From NCBI GenBank assembly GCA_016866775.1, contig VGLJ01000004.1:1-64000 (forward strand): DNA of 64,000 bases. The letters run 5' to 3'. This document shows, piece after piece, positions 48,930 to 56,985 of the stretch; the stretch's first letter is position 1; each line of letters begins with the position of its first letter. The notes below the pieces were generated by a model. That model saw nothing but the letters and a program-made list of their open reading frames with translations, had not been told where the DNA came from and did not search any database. This stretch comes from Candidatus Rokuibacteriota bacterium (GTDB taxonomy: Bacteria > Methylomirabilota > Methylomirabilia > Rokubacteriales > CSP1-6). Made by a program: the position numbers and the translations under genes.

Positions 48930-50051
48930 ATGAACTTCGACTTCTCCGACGACCAGAAGGTCCTTCGCGACCAGGCGCGGAAGTTCCTCGGCCAGCACGC
49001 GGCGCCGGCCCGCGTGCGAAAGGTTCTCGAGGGCGACGCGCCGTACGACGTCGAGCTCTGGCGCGGCATGGCGGAGCAGGGGTGGCCGGGCACCGCGATC
49101 CCGGAGAGCTACGGCGGAGCCGGCTTCGGCTATCTCGAGCTGTGCGTGATCGCCGAGGAGCTCGGCCGCAGCCTGGCACCGACGCCCTTCGCGTCGTCGA
49201 TCTATCTCGCCGCCGAAGCGCTGCTGCTCGCGGGCTCGGACGCGCAGAAGAAGGCGTGGCTGCCGAAGCTGGCGATGGGCGAGACGATCGGGTGCTTCGC
49301 GTTCGCCGAAGGGCCGGGGACACCGACGGCGAAGTCGATCGCCACGCGCGCGCGCGACGGCCGGATCAGCGGCACCAAGATGCCGGTGCCGGACGGCGAC
49401 GTCGCGGACCTCGCGGTGGTGGTCGCGCGCACGTCCGAGGGCGCGGGCGACGACGCGCTGTCGCTGTTCCTCGTCGACCTGCGCGCGAACGGCGTGACGC
49501 GCACGAGCGTGAAGACCGTCGATCCCACGCGCTCGCACGGCCGCGTCGTCTTCGACGGCGCCCCCGCCGAGCCGCTCGGTGCGACCGGCGCCGGTGCCGC
49601 GCTCGTTCGCAAGCTCCTCGATCGCGCGGCGGTGCTCGTCGCCTTCGAGCAGGTCGGCGGCGCGCAGGCGGCGCTCGACATGGCGCGCGAGTACGCGATG
49701 GGCCGCTTCGCCTTCGGCCGGCCGATCGCGTCGTTCCAGGCGATCAAGCACAAGCTCGTCGACATGTACGTGGCCCTCGAGCTCGCGCGCTCCAACGCCT
49801 ACTACGGCGCGTGGGCGCTGTCGACGAACGCGGCCGAGCTTCCCGTCGCCGCCGCCGCCGCGCGCGTCAGCGCCACCGAGGCGTTCTGGCTCGCGGCGAA
49901 GGAGAACATCCAGACCCACGGCGGTATGGGGTTCACCTGGGAGTTCGACTGCCACCTCTACTACCGTCGCGCCAAGCTGCTCGCGCTGCAGCTCGGCAGC
50001 GCGCGGCGATGGAAGCACGAGCTGATGGCGCGACTGACAAAGGCGGCCTGA
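48930..50051 (+). CDS. Acyl-CoA dehydrogenase, small partner
   Basis: A 373-residue member of the acyl-CoA dehydrogenase family. N-terminal helical part: NFDFSDDQKVLRDQARKFLG, ELWRGMAEQGWPGTAIPESYGGAGFGYLE (parts: GWPGTAIPESYGGAGFGY). Flavin-side residues appear at CFAFAEGPGTP-like stretch, and the C-terminus has MGRFAFGRPIASFQAIKHKL and ENIQTHGGMGFTWEFDCHLYYRR (parts: QTHGGMGFTWEF). It lacks the usual E residue region in a canonical form, as often in one of the two subunits of steroid/bile-acid-type alpha2beta2 dehydrogenases. Two bases upstream of the second gene, so co-translated. Confidence 0.93.
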   Translation: MNFDFSDDQKVLRDQARKFLGQHAAPARVRKVLEGDAPYDVELWRGMAEQGWPGTAIPESYGGAGFGYLELCVIAEELGRSLAPTPFASSIYLAAEALLLAGSDAQKKAWLPKLAMGETIGCFAFAEGPGTPTAKSIATRARDGRISGTKMPVPDGDVADLAVVVARTSEGAGDDALSLFLVDLRANGVTRTSVKTVDPTRSHGRVVFDGAPAEPLGATGAGAALVRKLLDRAAVLVAFEQVGGAQAALDMAREYAMGRFAFGRPIASFQAIKHKLVDMYVALELARSNAYYGAWALSTNAAELPVAAAAARVSATEAFWLAAKENIQTHGGMGFTWEFDCHLYYRRAKLLALQLGSARRWKHELMARLTKAA

Positions 50052-50052
50052 C

Positions 50053-51282
50053 ATGGACTTCACCGACACCAAAGACGAAGCGGCCTTCCGGTCGGCGGCG
50101 CGCGCGTGGCTCGCGAAGAACGCCGAGCCCAAGCGCGGCGCGTTCGAGACGTGGGACGCGCGGTACGGGGACGAGGCGCTGCCGCGCGCGAAGGACTACC
50201 AGCGCCGCAAGGCCGAGGCCGGCTTCGCCGGCATCACGTGGCCGAAGGAGTACGGCGGCCGCGGCGGCACCGCCATCGAGCAGGTGATCTGGAGCCAGGA
50301 AGAGCTCGAGTACATCGCGCCGCGCGGGTACTTCGAGATCGGCCTCGGCATGATCATGCCGACGCTCTTCGCGTACGCGACCGAAGAGCAGAAGCGCCGC
50401 TATCCGCCGAAGGCGCTGCGCGGCGACGAGATCTGGTGCCAGCTCTTCTCCGAGCCCGCGGCCGGCTCCGACCTCGCGGGCCTGCGCACGCGCGCGGTGA
50501 AGGACGGGAGCGACTGGGTCATCAACGGCCAGAAGATCTGGACGTCAGGTGCGCACCGCGCCGACTACGGCGTGGTGGTCACGCGAAGTGATCCGAACGC
50601 GGCGAAGCACAAGGGCCTGACGTATTTCTTCCTCGACATGAAGTCGCCCGGCATCGAGATCCGGCGGATCAAGCAGATCTCGGGCGCGTCGAACTTCAAC
50701 GAGGTCTACTTCACCGACGTGCGGATCCCCGACAGCCAGCGGCTCGGTGCCGTCGGCGGCGGGTGGGGCGTGGCGATCACCACGCTGATGAACGAGCGGC
50801 TCACGTCCGGCGAGCTGCGCGGGCCGGACTGGGACGAGCTGCTGGGGATCGCGCGCTCGACCGAGCTGGAGGACGGCCCGGCACTCGCGGATGCCGGCGT
50901 GCGCGAGCGTCTCGCGGACTGGTACGTCAAGCGCCAGGGCCTTCGCTGGACGCGCTTCCGTGTGATGACCGCGCTCTCGCGCGGCGAGACGCCGGGGCCC
51001 GAGAACTCCATCGGCAAGCTCGTCGCGGCGGCGCAGGCGCAGGACATGGCCGCGTTCGCGATGGACCTGATGGACATGGGCGGGATGGTGAGCGATCCGG
51101 AGCTCGCGCCGATGCGCGCGGCGTTCCAGGACGCCGTGCTCTCGTCGCCGGGCTCGCGCATCGCGGCCGGCACGGACGAGATCCTCAAGAACATCATCGC
51201 CGAGCGCGTGTTGGGCCTCCCGGCGGACGTGCGGGTGGACAAGGACGTCGCGTTCAAGGACCTGCCGGCGAGCAAGCGCTGA
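50053..51282 (+). CDS. Acyl-CoA dehydrogenase, large partner
   Basis: A 409-residue acyl-CoA dehydrogenase of the FadE-type long subfamily. Visible: FAGITWPKEYGGRGGTAIEQ, CQLFSEPAAGSDLAGLRTRA (flavin-binding signature), WVINGQKIWTSGAHRADYG, ISGASNFNEVYFTDVRIPD and the C-terminal SSPGSRIAAGTDEILKNIIAERVLGLP (GTDEIL...ERVLGLP). The ATG lies two bases after the first dehydrogenase stop; the pair probably forms a heteromer like FadE26/27-type complexes acting on a bulky acyl-CoA. A restriction-modification island starts about 100 bases downstream. Confidence 0.94.
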   Translation: MDFTDTKDEAAFRSAARAWLAKNAEPKRGAFETWDARYGDEALPRAKDYQRRKAEAGFAGITWPKEYGGRGGTAIEQVIWSQEELEYIAPRGYFEIGLGMIMPTLFAYATEEQKRRYPPKALRGDEIWCQLFSEPAAGSDLAGLRTRAVKDGSDWVINGQKIWTSGAHRADYGVVVTRSDPNAAKHKGLTYFFLDMKSPGIEIRRIKQISGASNFNEVYFTDVRIPDSQRLGAVGGGWGVAITTLMNERLTSGELRGPDWDELLGIARSTELEDGPALADAGVRERLADWYVKRQGLRWTRFRVMTALSRGETPGPENSIGKLVAAAQAQDMAAFAMDLMDMGGMVSDPELAPMRAAFQDAVLSSPGSRIAAGTDEILKNIIAERVLGLPADVRVDKDVAFKDLPASKR

Positions 51283-51389
51283 GCGTACCGGTACGGGCTC
51301 GCGGCCGGCTGCGGCACGGCAGTGGATTTTATCTGATACACCAATAAGATAGACGCGCTTCGCGCGGTTGTTGCTGTCGACTCGGGGCC
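51283..51389. other. AT-rich boundary of the restriction-modification island
   Basis: Bases 51325-51355 are strikingly AT-rich for this window (GATTTTATCTGATACACCAA then TAAGATAG). They contain a five-base inverted repeat (TATCT, AGATA) and a TAAGAT hexamer (51345-51350) 39 bases before the GTG of the methyltransferase; a clear -35 is not seen. It probably holds the promoter, and the composition shift marks the island edge. No coding potential. Confidence 0.35.
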
Positions 51390-53882
51390 GTGAAATACGG
51401 ATCTGGGCGCAAGCGGAAGGCGGCTCGGCCCGGGCGCGTCGCCGAGAGCTACGCCCACTACGAGGCGCAGAGCCCGATGCGTCCGGACGTCGGGACGCAA
51501 CCGCAGTTTCGGAAGAGGAAGCCGCCCGCGACCTACCGCTACGACTCCTCGCTATCACCCGCGCTGAACTGGGACGGGCAGAATCCGGGACGGGAGCTTG
51601 GCGAATGGCTCCTGAGTGTCATCGAGCGCGCCGCCGCGCTTCCCGCTCCGCATGCCTTCGACCGGGCGCAAGAGTTCAAGACCGCAGACGGTACCGTCGT
51701 AGCGGCGGTCACGACGCTCCACGAGGCGGTCGGTCTGCTTCGGCGCCTAGGCCGGCCGTTTCTCGATTGGACGGGCAAAGCCGTGCGCCTGTCGTTCGAC
51801 GTCCCGACGCTCCCCCTGTTCATCCACGAGCGCCTCTCAACCAAAGCGATCGTGCAGACGCTGACCGGCCACCGGCGGGACAGGCAGCAGACGATGTTCG
51901 AACTGTTCGGCGATCCGCAGCATCCCGTAGCTGATCAGATCCTTCGCGCGTACGAGTACCCGGACAAGTGGGTGAACCGCCTCGTCCTCGGCGACTCGCT
52001 GGTAGTGATGAACTCGCTGCTGCACTACGAGGGCCTCGGCGGCCAGGTCCAGATGATCTACATGGACCCGCCGTACGGCGTGAAGTTCGGCTCCAACTTC
52101 CAGCCATTCGTCCGCCGCCGCGACGTCAGCCACAACGACGACGCCGACATGACCCGCGAGCCCGAGATGGTGAAAGCGTACCGGGACACGTGGGAGCTCG
52201 GTCTCCACTCGTACCTAACGTACATGCGCGACCGTCTCTTGCTGTGTCGCGAACTGTTGGCGCCGAGCGGCAGCATCTTCGTGCAGATTGGCGATGAGAA
52301 CCTTCATCACGCGCGCGAACTCATGGATGAGGTTTTCGGATCGAAGAACTTCGTTTCATTCATCACGTTTGCCAAGACCAGTGGGTCGACAGGAGACTAC
52401 TTGCCGGGCACAGCGGACTATCTCCTGTTCTATGCGCGAGATCGAGAGCGCTTGCGGGAGCGTTACAGTCAACCCTTCGTGCTCAAGGAAGTCGAGCGCG
52501 AGCCTGAAGGTCCATATCAGTGGATCGAGCTTCCGGACGGCTCACGCCGACGAATGAGCCGGGAGGAGCGGAAGGATCCCACCAAGATTCCTGCTGCCGC
52601 ACGAATCTTTCGGTTAGACAACCTTCAGAGTCAAAGTGTCGGCGGCCAGAAGGGTGAGGGGGCCGCTAGTCGGTTCCCTGTCGAATTTCAGGGACGCGAG
52701 TGGCGACCGAGTCTCCGCGCGCGTTGGAAAACGAACGAAGAGGGCATGGCTCGACTCAAAGCTGCGCGACGTTTTGAAGCAACAGAAGGCGGTCTTTACT
52801 ACGTTCGCTACATCGACGACTTTCCGGCTAAGCCTGTTGGCAACAATTGGCAGGACACAACTATCGCTGGCTTTGCTTCCGACAAGGCATACGCCGTTGA
52901 GACGAGCAGCAAGGTCATTCAGCGTTGCATGTTGATGACCACACGGCCTGGGGATCTCGTACTTGATCCGACGTGCGGAGGCGGGACCACCGCGTACGTC
53001 GCGGAGCGGTGGGGAAGGCGATGGATCACCGTCGATGTAAGCCGTGTGCCCCTAGCACTTGCCAGGCAGCGTCTACTGACCGCAACCTTTCCCTACTACC
53101 GCCTCCTTGAGGATGAGCGAGGTCCCGCCGGGGGATTCGTCTACGTCCGTCGTCAAAACAGGAGAGGCGAGGAGGTAGGCGGAATCGTCCCACACGTCCA
53201 ACTCGAAGAGATCGCCAAGGGCGAATCTCCGAGTGAAGAAGTCATGCCAGAACGCCCGGCAGAGGACGAGAGCATCGTTCGCGTGACCGGGCCCTTCACG
53301 GTCGAAGCCACGATTCCCACGCCCATCGATTGGGACAGCGACGGCGTCGCCGACAACGGCGAGGAGGGCGCCCAGGCCTACTCGTCTTTCCTCGATCGCA
53401 TGCTGGAGATACTCCGCCGGTCGCCGGTGCTGCACGTCGGCGGCGGAAAGACCGTCACGCTGCGCAACGTGCGGCCGCCAGCGCGGACGTTGTCGCTGTC
53501 GGCGGAGGCTGTCGTGGTCAACGGCGACGAGCGTCCCGTGGCGTTGCTGTTCGGTCCTGAGAACGGCGGCGTCACCCAGCGCGCCGTGCACGAGGCGCTG
53601 AAAGAGGCGAGCCTCAAGGGGTACGCACACCTCTACGTTGTCGGCTTCGCGATCCAAGCCGACGCGCGGCTGCTGATCGAGAAGGCGGCGGACATGGGCT
53701 TACCGCCGGCCAGCTACGTGCAGGCCACGCCCGACCTTATGATGGGCGACCTGCTGAAGAACATGCGGTCGAGCCAGATCTTCAGCGTGTGCGGGCTCCC
53801 CGACCTCGACATCCGCAAGCGGCCTGACGGCCAGTACGAGGTCACGCTGGCAAAGCTGAACGTCTTCGACCCGCCACGATGA
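51390..53882 (+). CDS. Type III-like site-specific DNA methyltransferase (Mod)
   Basis: An 830-residue beta-group N6-adenine/N4-cytosine methyltransferase. The catalytic motif IV is MIYMDPPYGVKFGS (DPPY), followed by DENLHHARELMDEVFG and the SAM motif I LVLDPTCGGGTTAYVAERWG late in the chain, the order of type III Mod enzymes. Between them (about residues 310-510) lies the target-recognition stretch, encoded by visibly less GC-rich DNA. A C-terminal region (about 640-830) may contact other subunits. It starts with GTG. ATGA overlap with the next gene. Because the restriction gene is broken, this is effectively an orphan modification enzyme. Likely protects DNA or acts as epigenetic mark. Confidence 0.92.
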   Translation: MKYGSGRKRKAARPGRVAESYAHYEAQSPMRPDVGTQPQFRKRKPPATYRYDSSLSPALNWDGQNPGRELGEWLLSVIERAAALPAPHAFDRAQEFKTADGTVVAAVTTLHEAVGLLRRLGRPFLDWTGKAVRLSFDVPTLPLFIHERLSTKAIVQTLTGHRRDRQQTMFELFGDPQHPVADQILRAYEYPDKWVNRLVLGDSLVVMNSLLHYEGLGGQVQMIYMDPPYGVKFGSNFQPFVRRRDVSHNDDADMTREPEMVKAYRDTWELGLHSYLTYMRDRLLLCRELLAPSGSIFVQIGDENLHHARELMDEVFGSKNFVSFITFAKTSGSTGDYLPGTADYLLFYARDRERLRERYSQPFVLKEVEREPEGPYQWIELPDGSRRRMSREERKDPTKIPAAARIFRLDNLQSQSVGGQKGEGAASRFPVEFQGREWRPSLRARWKTNEEGMARLKAARRFEATEGGLYYVRYIDDFPAKPVGNNWQDTTIAGFASDKAYAVETSSKVIQRCMLMTTRPGDLVLDPTCGGGTTAYVAERWGRRWITVDVSRVPLALARQRLLTATFPYYRLLEDERGPAGGFVYVRRQNRRGEEVGGIVPHVQLEEIAKGESPSEEVMPERPAEDESIVRVTGPFTVEATIPTPIDWDSDGVADNGEEGAQAYSSFLDRMLEILRRSPVLHVGGGKTVTLRNVRPPARTLSLSAEAVVVNGDERPVALLFGPENGGVTQRAVHEALKEASLKGYAHLYVVGFAIQADARLLIEKAADMGLPPASYVQATPDLMMGDLLKNMRSSQIFSVCGLPDLDIRKRPDGQYEVTLAKLNVFDPPR

Positions 53883-54169
53883 CTGCGAGCCACATGGAGG
53901 CCGGCGACGTCCCCGCCTGGTTTCTCGACATCGACTATAACGGGCTCTGCTTCCATGTAAGCCAGGCGTTCTTCCCGCGCACGGCCGCGTGGGACGACTT
54001 GCGACGGGCCCTCCGCGGCGAATACGACGATGCCGTGTGGGACCACCTGGCGGGCACCACCAGCGCGCCATTCGAGGGCGGCGAGCACGGACAGGTCGCG
54101 GTCAAGGTCATCGACGATCGGGGCAACGAGCTGCTGGTCGTGAAGAGTCTGCGAGACGCCGGCGCGTGA
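53879..54169 (+). CDS. Small conserved R-M accessory protein, 96 residues
   Basis: A 96-residue soluble acidic protein: WFLDIDYNGLCFHVSQAFFP, WDDLRRALRGEYDDAVWDHL and GEHGQVAVKVIDDRGNELLVVKSL (in parts GEHGQVAVKVIDDRG). It overlaps the methyltransferase stop (ATGA) and its own stop overlaps the GTG of the ATPase gene (GTGA), so it is translated as part of the operon. It looks like a structured domain rather than an antitoxin. Gene order Mod, small protein, AAA ATPase, BPTD_3080-type restriction enzyme recurs in other bacteria to my knowledge, which is the only reason to link it to restriction; role unknown. Confidence 0.82.
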   Translation: MTASHMEAGDVPAWFLDIDYNGLCFHVSQAFFPRTAAWDDLRRALRGEYDDAVWDHLAGTTSAPFEGGEHGQVAVKVIDDRGNELLVVKSLRDAGA

Positions 54170-54898
54170 TCCATCGCGTTCGCCTGCGCCGCTTCAAGCG
54201 GTTCGGCGACGTGGAGTTCGTCCTTCCCGGCCACGTGGTGCTGGCCGGCCCCAATAACACCGGTAAGACGACCGTGCTGCAGGCGATTGCGGCGTGGTCG
54301 CTGGCCCTGGACCGCTGGAAGCAGCTCAACGACTTCCACCGACACGGCGGCGCCTACACGCGAGCGCCCATCGCGCGACAGGCCTTCGCGGCAGTTCCGC
54401 TGCGGGCGGTCGACTTGCTGTGGCGCGAGCGCGAATACGCCGGCAGCGTCGAGATCGAGATCCAGGACACGACGGGCTGGACGGTTTCCATGGAGTTGAT
54501 CGCCGACAGCACCGAGCAAATCTACGTGCGACCTCGCCCCGCCGCAGCGCCGGACGTGGTGAGGCAGGCGAACCTCTCGGCGGTCTTCGTGCCGTCCATG
54601 AGCGGGCTCGGCACCGAGGAGCCGCTCTACCAACGCCCCAAGGTGGATCAACTCCTCGGCCAGGCAAAGCCGGGCGACGTCCTGCGCAACCTGCTCGTTG
54701 AGGCGTCGAGGTCCGATCCGGCCTGGGCGCGCTGCAAGTTTCGATCGGCCGCCTGTTCGGCTTCGAGCTGCTGCCCCCCGATGCGACCGGCGCTCACATG
54801 CTGGCTGAGTACCGCGAGCGAGCGGACGCGCCTCGGCTGGACATCGCGAGCGCCGGGAGCGGGTTCCAGCAGGTGCTCATGCTGCTGAGCGGACGACG
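54166..54898 (+). pseudogene. SMC/RecF-like AAA ATPase of the R-M operon, frameshifted and truncated
   Basis: Remnant of an ATP-binding protein. The N-terminus is good: IHRVRLRRFKRFGDVEFVLP and Walker A in VLAGPNNTGKTTVLQAIAAW. It continues to LNRLLVEASRSDPAWAR-like sequence and then loses frame near 54728. In the new frame the protein goes on (VSIGRLFGFELLPPDATG, HMLAEYRERADAPRLDIASA) up to the ABC-type signature GSGFQQVLMLLSG. Walker B and the rest, which should follow at once, are missing: at about 54890-54898 the DNA runs directly into the middle of the restriction gene. So one frameshift and one large deletion have removed function, unless the assembly is at fault. Confidence 0.75.
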
Positions 54899-56160
54899 AT
54901 GGAACTGCTGGACTATTGGATGCGAGAAGGACGGCAGCATCGCTTGTTCTTCGCCCAGCGCGAGGCAGCCGAGTCGGTGATCTTCCTGACCGAAGCGCGC
55001 GCCGACTTTCTCCAGGGGATCGACATCCCGCCCGACATCCCGAGCGAGGATCGGCAAGCGGACGGGTACACCGGGTTCCGGCGCATCGCGTGCAAGATGG
55101 CCACCGGCACCGGCAAGACCACAGTCATGGCGATGTTGGCGGCATGGAGCATCCTTAACAAGGTGGCCATGCGCGCCGACGCCCGGTTCTCGGACGTGGT
55201 GCTGGTGGTCTGTCCTACCGTCACGATCCGGCGGCGGCTGGGCGAGTTGGACCCGCGCGAGGGCGACGCAAGCCTCTACCGAACACGCGACCTCGTGCCT
55301 CGGCATCTCATGCCTGATCTGGTGAAGGGCCGCGTGCTCGTCACGAACTGGCACGTCTTCGAACCGCAGAGCGTGACGCCCGGCGGGGTTAGCGCCAAAG
55401 TCAGCCGGGCCGGCGTCCCGTTGCGAACGATTGAGACGATCACCATCGGCCCGAAGACGACGACGGCGCGCGGACGCACGCCTACCGGATCCGTCGCGAT
55501 GCGCCCGATGATGACGTCGACGATTTGTACGGCGAGCCCGAGGCGGAGGACGAGTAAGACGGGCGGTCGCGGATCGTCAAGCCGCTGCCGCCGGCCAACG
55601 TGTTGGACGTGGCTCTCTCCCCGTACTACGGCTGGGTGATCGAAGCCCTGACCGGCGCCATCAAACCGGACGCAGCAGGCGGCGAGGAGCCGGAGCTGCC
55701 GCGCTACGAGACCCGTCGAAGCTCGGGGTTGACGGCCGAGGTCGACTTTTGGACCAGCCGTGACGTCCGCGAGGTCGTGCGCTGCCACCTCAACTACGTC
55801 GTGGCCGACACGGCGAAGTGGGAGCAGTCGGCCGCCTATGTGTTGGATACCCATTCGCTGGTCGAGGCGTTCGTCAAAAATGCGGGGCTCGGCTTCGCGA
55901 TTCCCTACGTGCATAACGGCCAGCCTCACGACTATGTCCCCGATTTTCTTGTCAGGCTGAAACATGATCCTCCCGTTCATCTCATCCTGGAGACGAAGGG
56001 GTTCGATCCGCTGGAGGAGGTGAAAGTAGGAGCAGCGAGGCGCTGGGTCGCGGCCGTGAACGCCGACGGCTCGTACGGACGTTGGCGCTACGAGATCGCC
56101 AAGCGAATCAGCGACATTGCCGCCCTGCTTGCCGCCGCGATCGAGGCGAAGCGCGAATAG
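54899..56160 (+). pseudogene. BPTD_3080-type restriction endonuclease (Res), three remnants with internal deletions
   Basis: Remnant of a roughly thousand-residue helicase-nuclease. Piece 1 (54899 to about 55477) encodes HRLFFAQREAAESVIFLTEA, GFRRIACKMATGTGKTTVMA (Walker A) and VLVVCPTVTIRRRL, LVTNWHVFEP, ending in PKTTTARGR. Piece 2 (55477-55557) jumps in another frame to HAYRIRRDAPDDDVDDLYGE, the stretch after the DEAH box, which itself is missing, and ends in a stop. Piece 3 (about 55558-56160) is the intact C-terminus: VDFWTSRDVREVVRCHLNYV and the PD-(D/E)XK nuclease core PDFLVRLKHDP...LILETKGFD. Most helicase motifs are gone. Inactive unless this is a scaffold artefact. Confidence 0.78.
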
Positions 56161-56214
56161 GGTCAGCGGACCTCGGGCGGCACGGATTGCTTCGGGCGCG
56201 TGTACGTCCTCCCC

Positions 56215-56220
56215 CATAGT
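56215..56220 (+). promoter_or_regulatory. CATAGT box before the DUF2161 gene
   Basis: CATAGT ends six bases before the GTG at 56227, with AGGGCC between and no ribosome site. It fits the leaderless pattern. Inferred. Confidence 0.35.
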
Positions 56221-56226
56221 AGGGCC

Positions 56227-56952
56227 GTGCCTCCACGCTTGGACGCGGGTGCCCGCCGCGAGTCGGACCTCTATTTCGCCGTCAAGGCGTTCCTCGAGCG
56301 CCAGGGCTACGACGTCAAGGGTGAGGTGCGCGGCTGCGACGTCGTCGGCACCCGCCGCGGCGAGCGGCCGGTCATCGTCGAGCTCAAGCTGACCTTCGGC
56401 CTCTCGCTGCTGCTCCAGGGGGTCGATCGGCTCGCGCTCACTGACCGCGTGTACCTCGCCATCGCGCGTCCTCGCTCGCGCCGCGCGCCGGCCTCGGTCT
56501 ATCGCCGCGACGTCAGAAAGCTCTGCCGCCGCCTCGGGCTCGGGTTGCTGACGGTCGGGCCACCGCCGTTCCACGACATCGAGGTTCTCGAGGATCCGCG
56601 ACCGTATCGCCCGCGGCCGCATGCGCGACGGGCCGCGCTCCTGCTGGGCGAGCACGCGCGGCGCCAGGGCGATCCCAATCAGGGCGGCGTGACGAAGACC
56701 CCGATCATGACCGCCTACCGCCAGGAGGCGCTGCGCTGCGCGCTGCTCGTCGATCACGACGGGGGCAGGAGCCTCAAAGCGCTCCGCGCGACGGGCCTCG
56801 TGCCGAACGCGCCGAAGATCCTCGGGCGCGACGTCTACGGCTGGTTCCACCGGGTGGAACGGGGCGTCTATCGCCTGAGCGAGCGCGCCCGGGAGGACCT
56901 GGCCCGGTACCGCGCGGCGGGGCGGCTGCCGAGTCTCGCGCCGATGGGGTAG
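56227..56952 (+). CDS. DUF2161-family putative PD-(D/E)XK nuclease-fold protein
   Basis: A 241-residue basic protein. The N-terminal half has a nuclease-like core: ESDLYFAVKAFLERQGYDVK, GCDVVGTRRGERPVIVELKL, where Glu, Asp and ExK (VELK) are placed as in PD-(D/E)XK phosphodiesterases, followed by LLLQGVDRLALTDRVYLAIA. The C-terminal half holds GVTKTPIMTAYRQEALRCAL and a winged-helix-like RVERGVYRLSER. These features match DUF2161. Its place 66 bases after the dead restriction gene may be accidental or mark a defence island. GTG start with a CATAGT box six bases before; a start nine codons earlier is possible. Confidence 0.82.
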   Translation: MPPRLDAGARRESDLYFAVKAFLERQGYDVKGEVRGCDVVGTRRGERPVIVELKLTFGLSLLLQGVDRLALTDRVYLAIARPRSRRAPASVYRRDVRKLCRRLGLGLLTVGPPPFHDIEVLEDPRPYRPRPHARRAALLLGEHARRQGDPNQGGVTKTPIMTAYRQEALRCALLVDHDGGRSLKALRATGLVPNAPKILGRDVYGWFHRVERGVYRLSERAREDLARYRAAGRLPSLAPMG

Positions 56953-56985
56953 GATGCGTCCACTGATCCGTAGGGGAGGCACGCC

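Noticed and set aside
45649-48933. Long plus-strand frame of 1094 codons
   Set aside because: Antisense to the MFS, aldolase, amidohydrolase and CAP genes, with low-complexity Arg/Asp/Glu composition.
51329-51351. Controller-protein operator for the R-M genes
   Set aside because: Only a five-base inverted repeat is present and no controller gene is found in the island.
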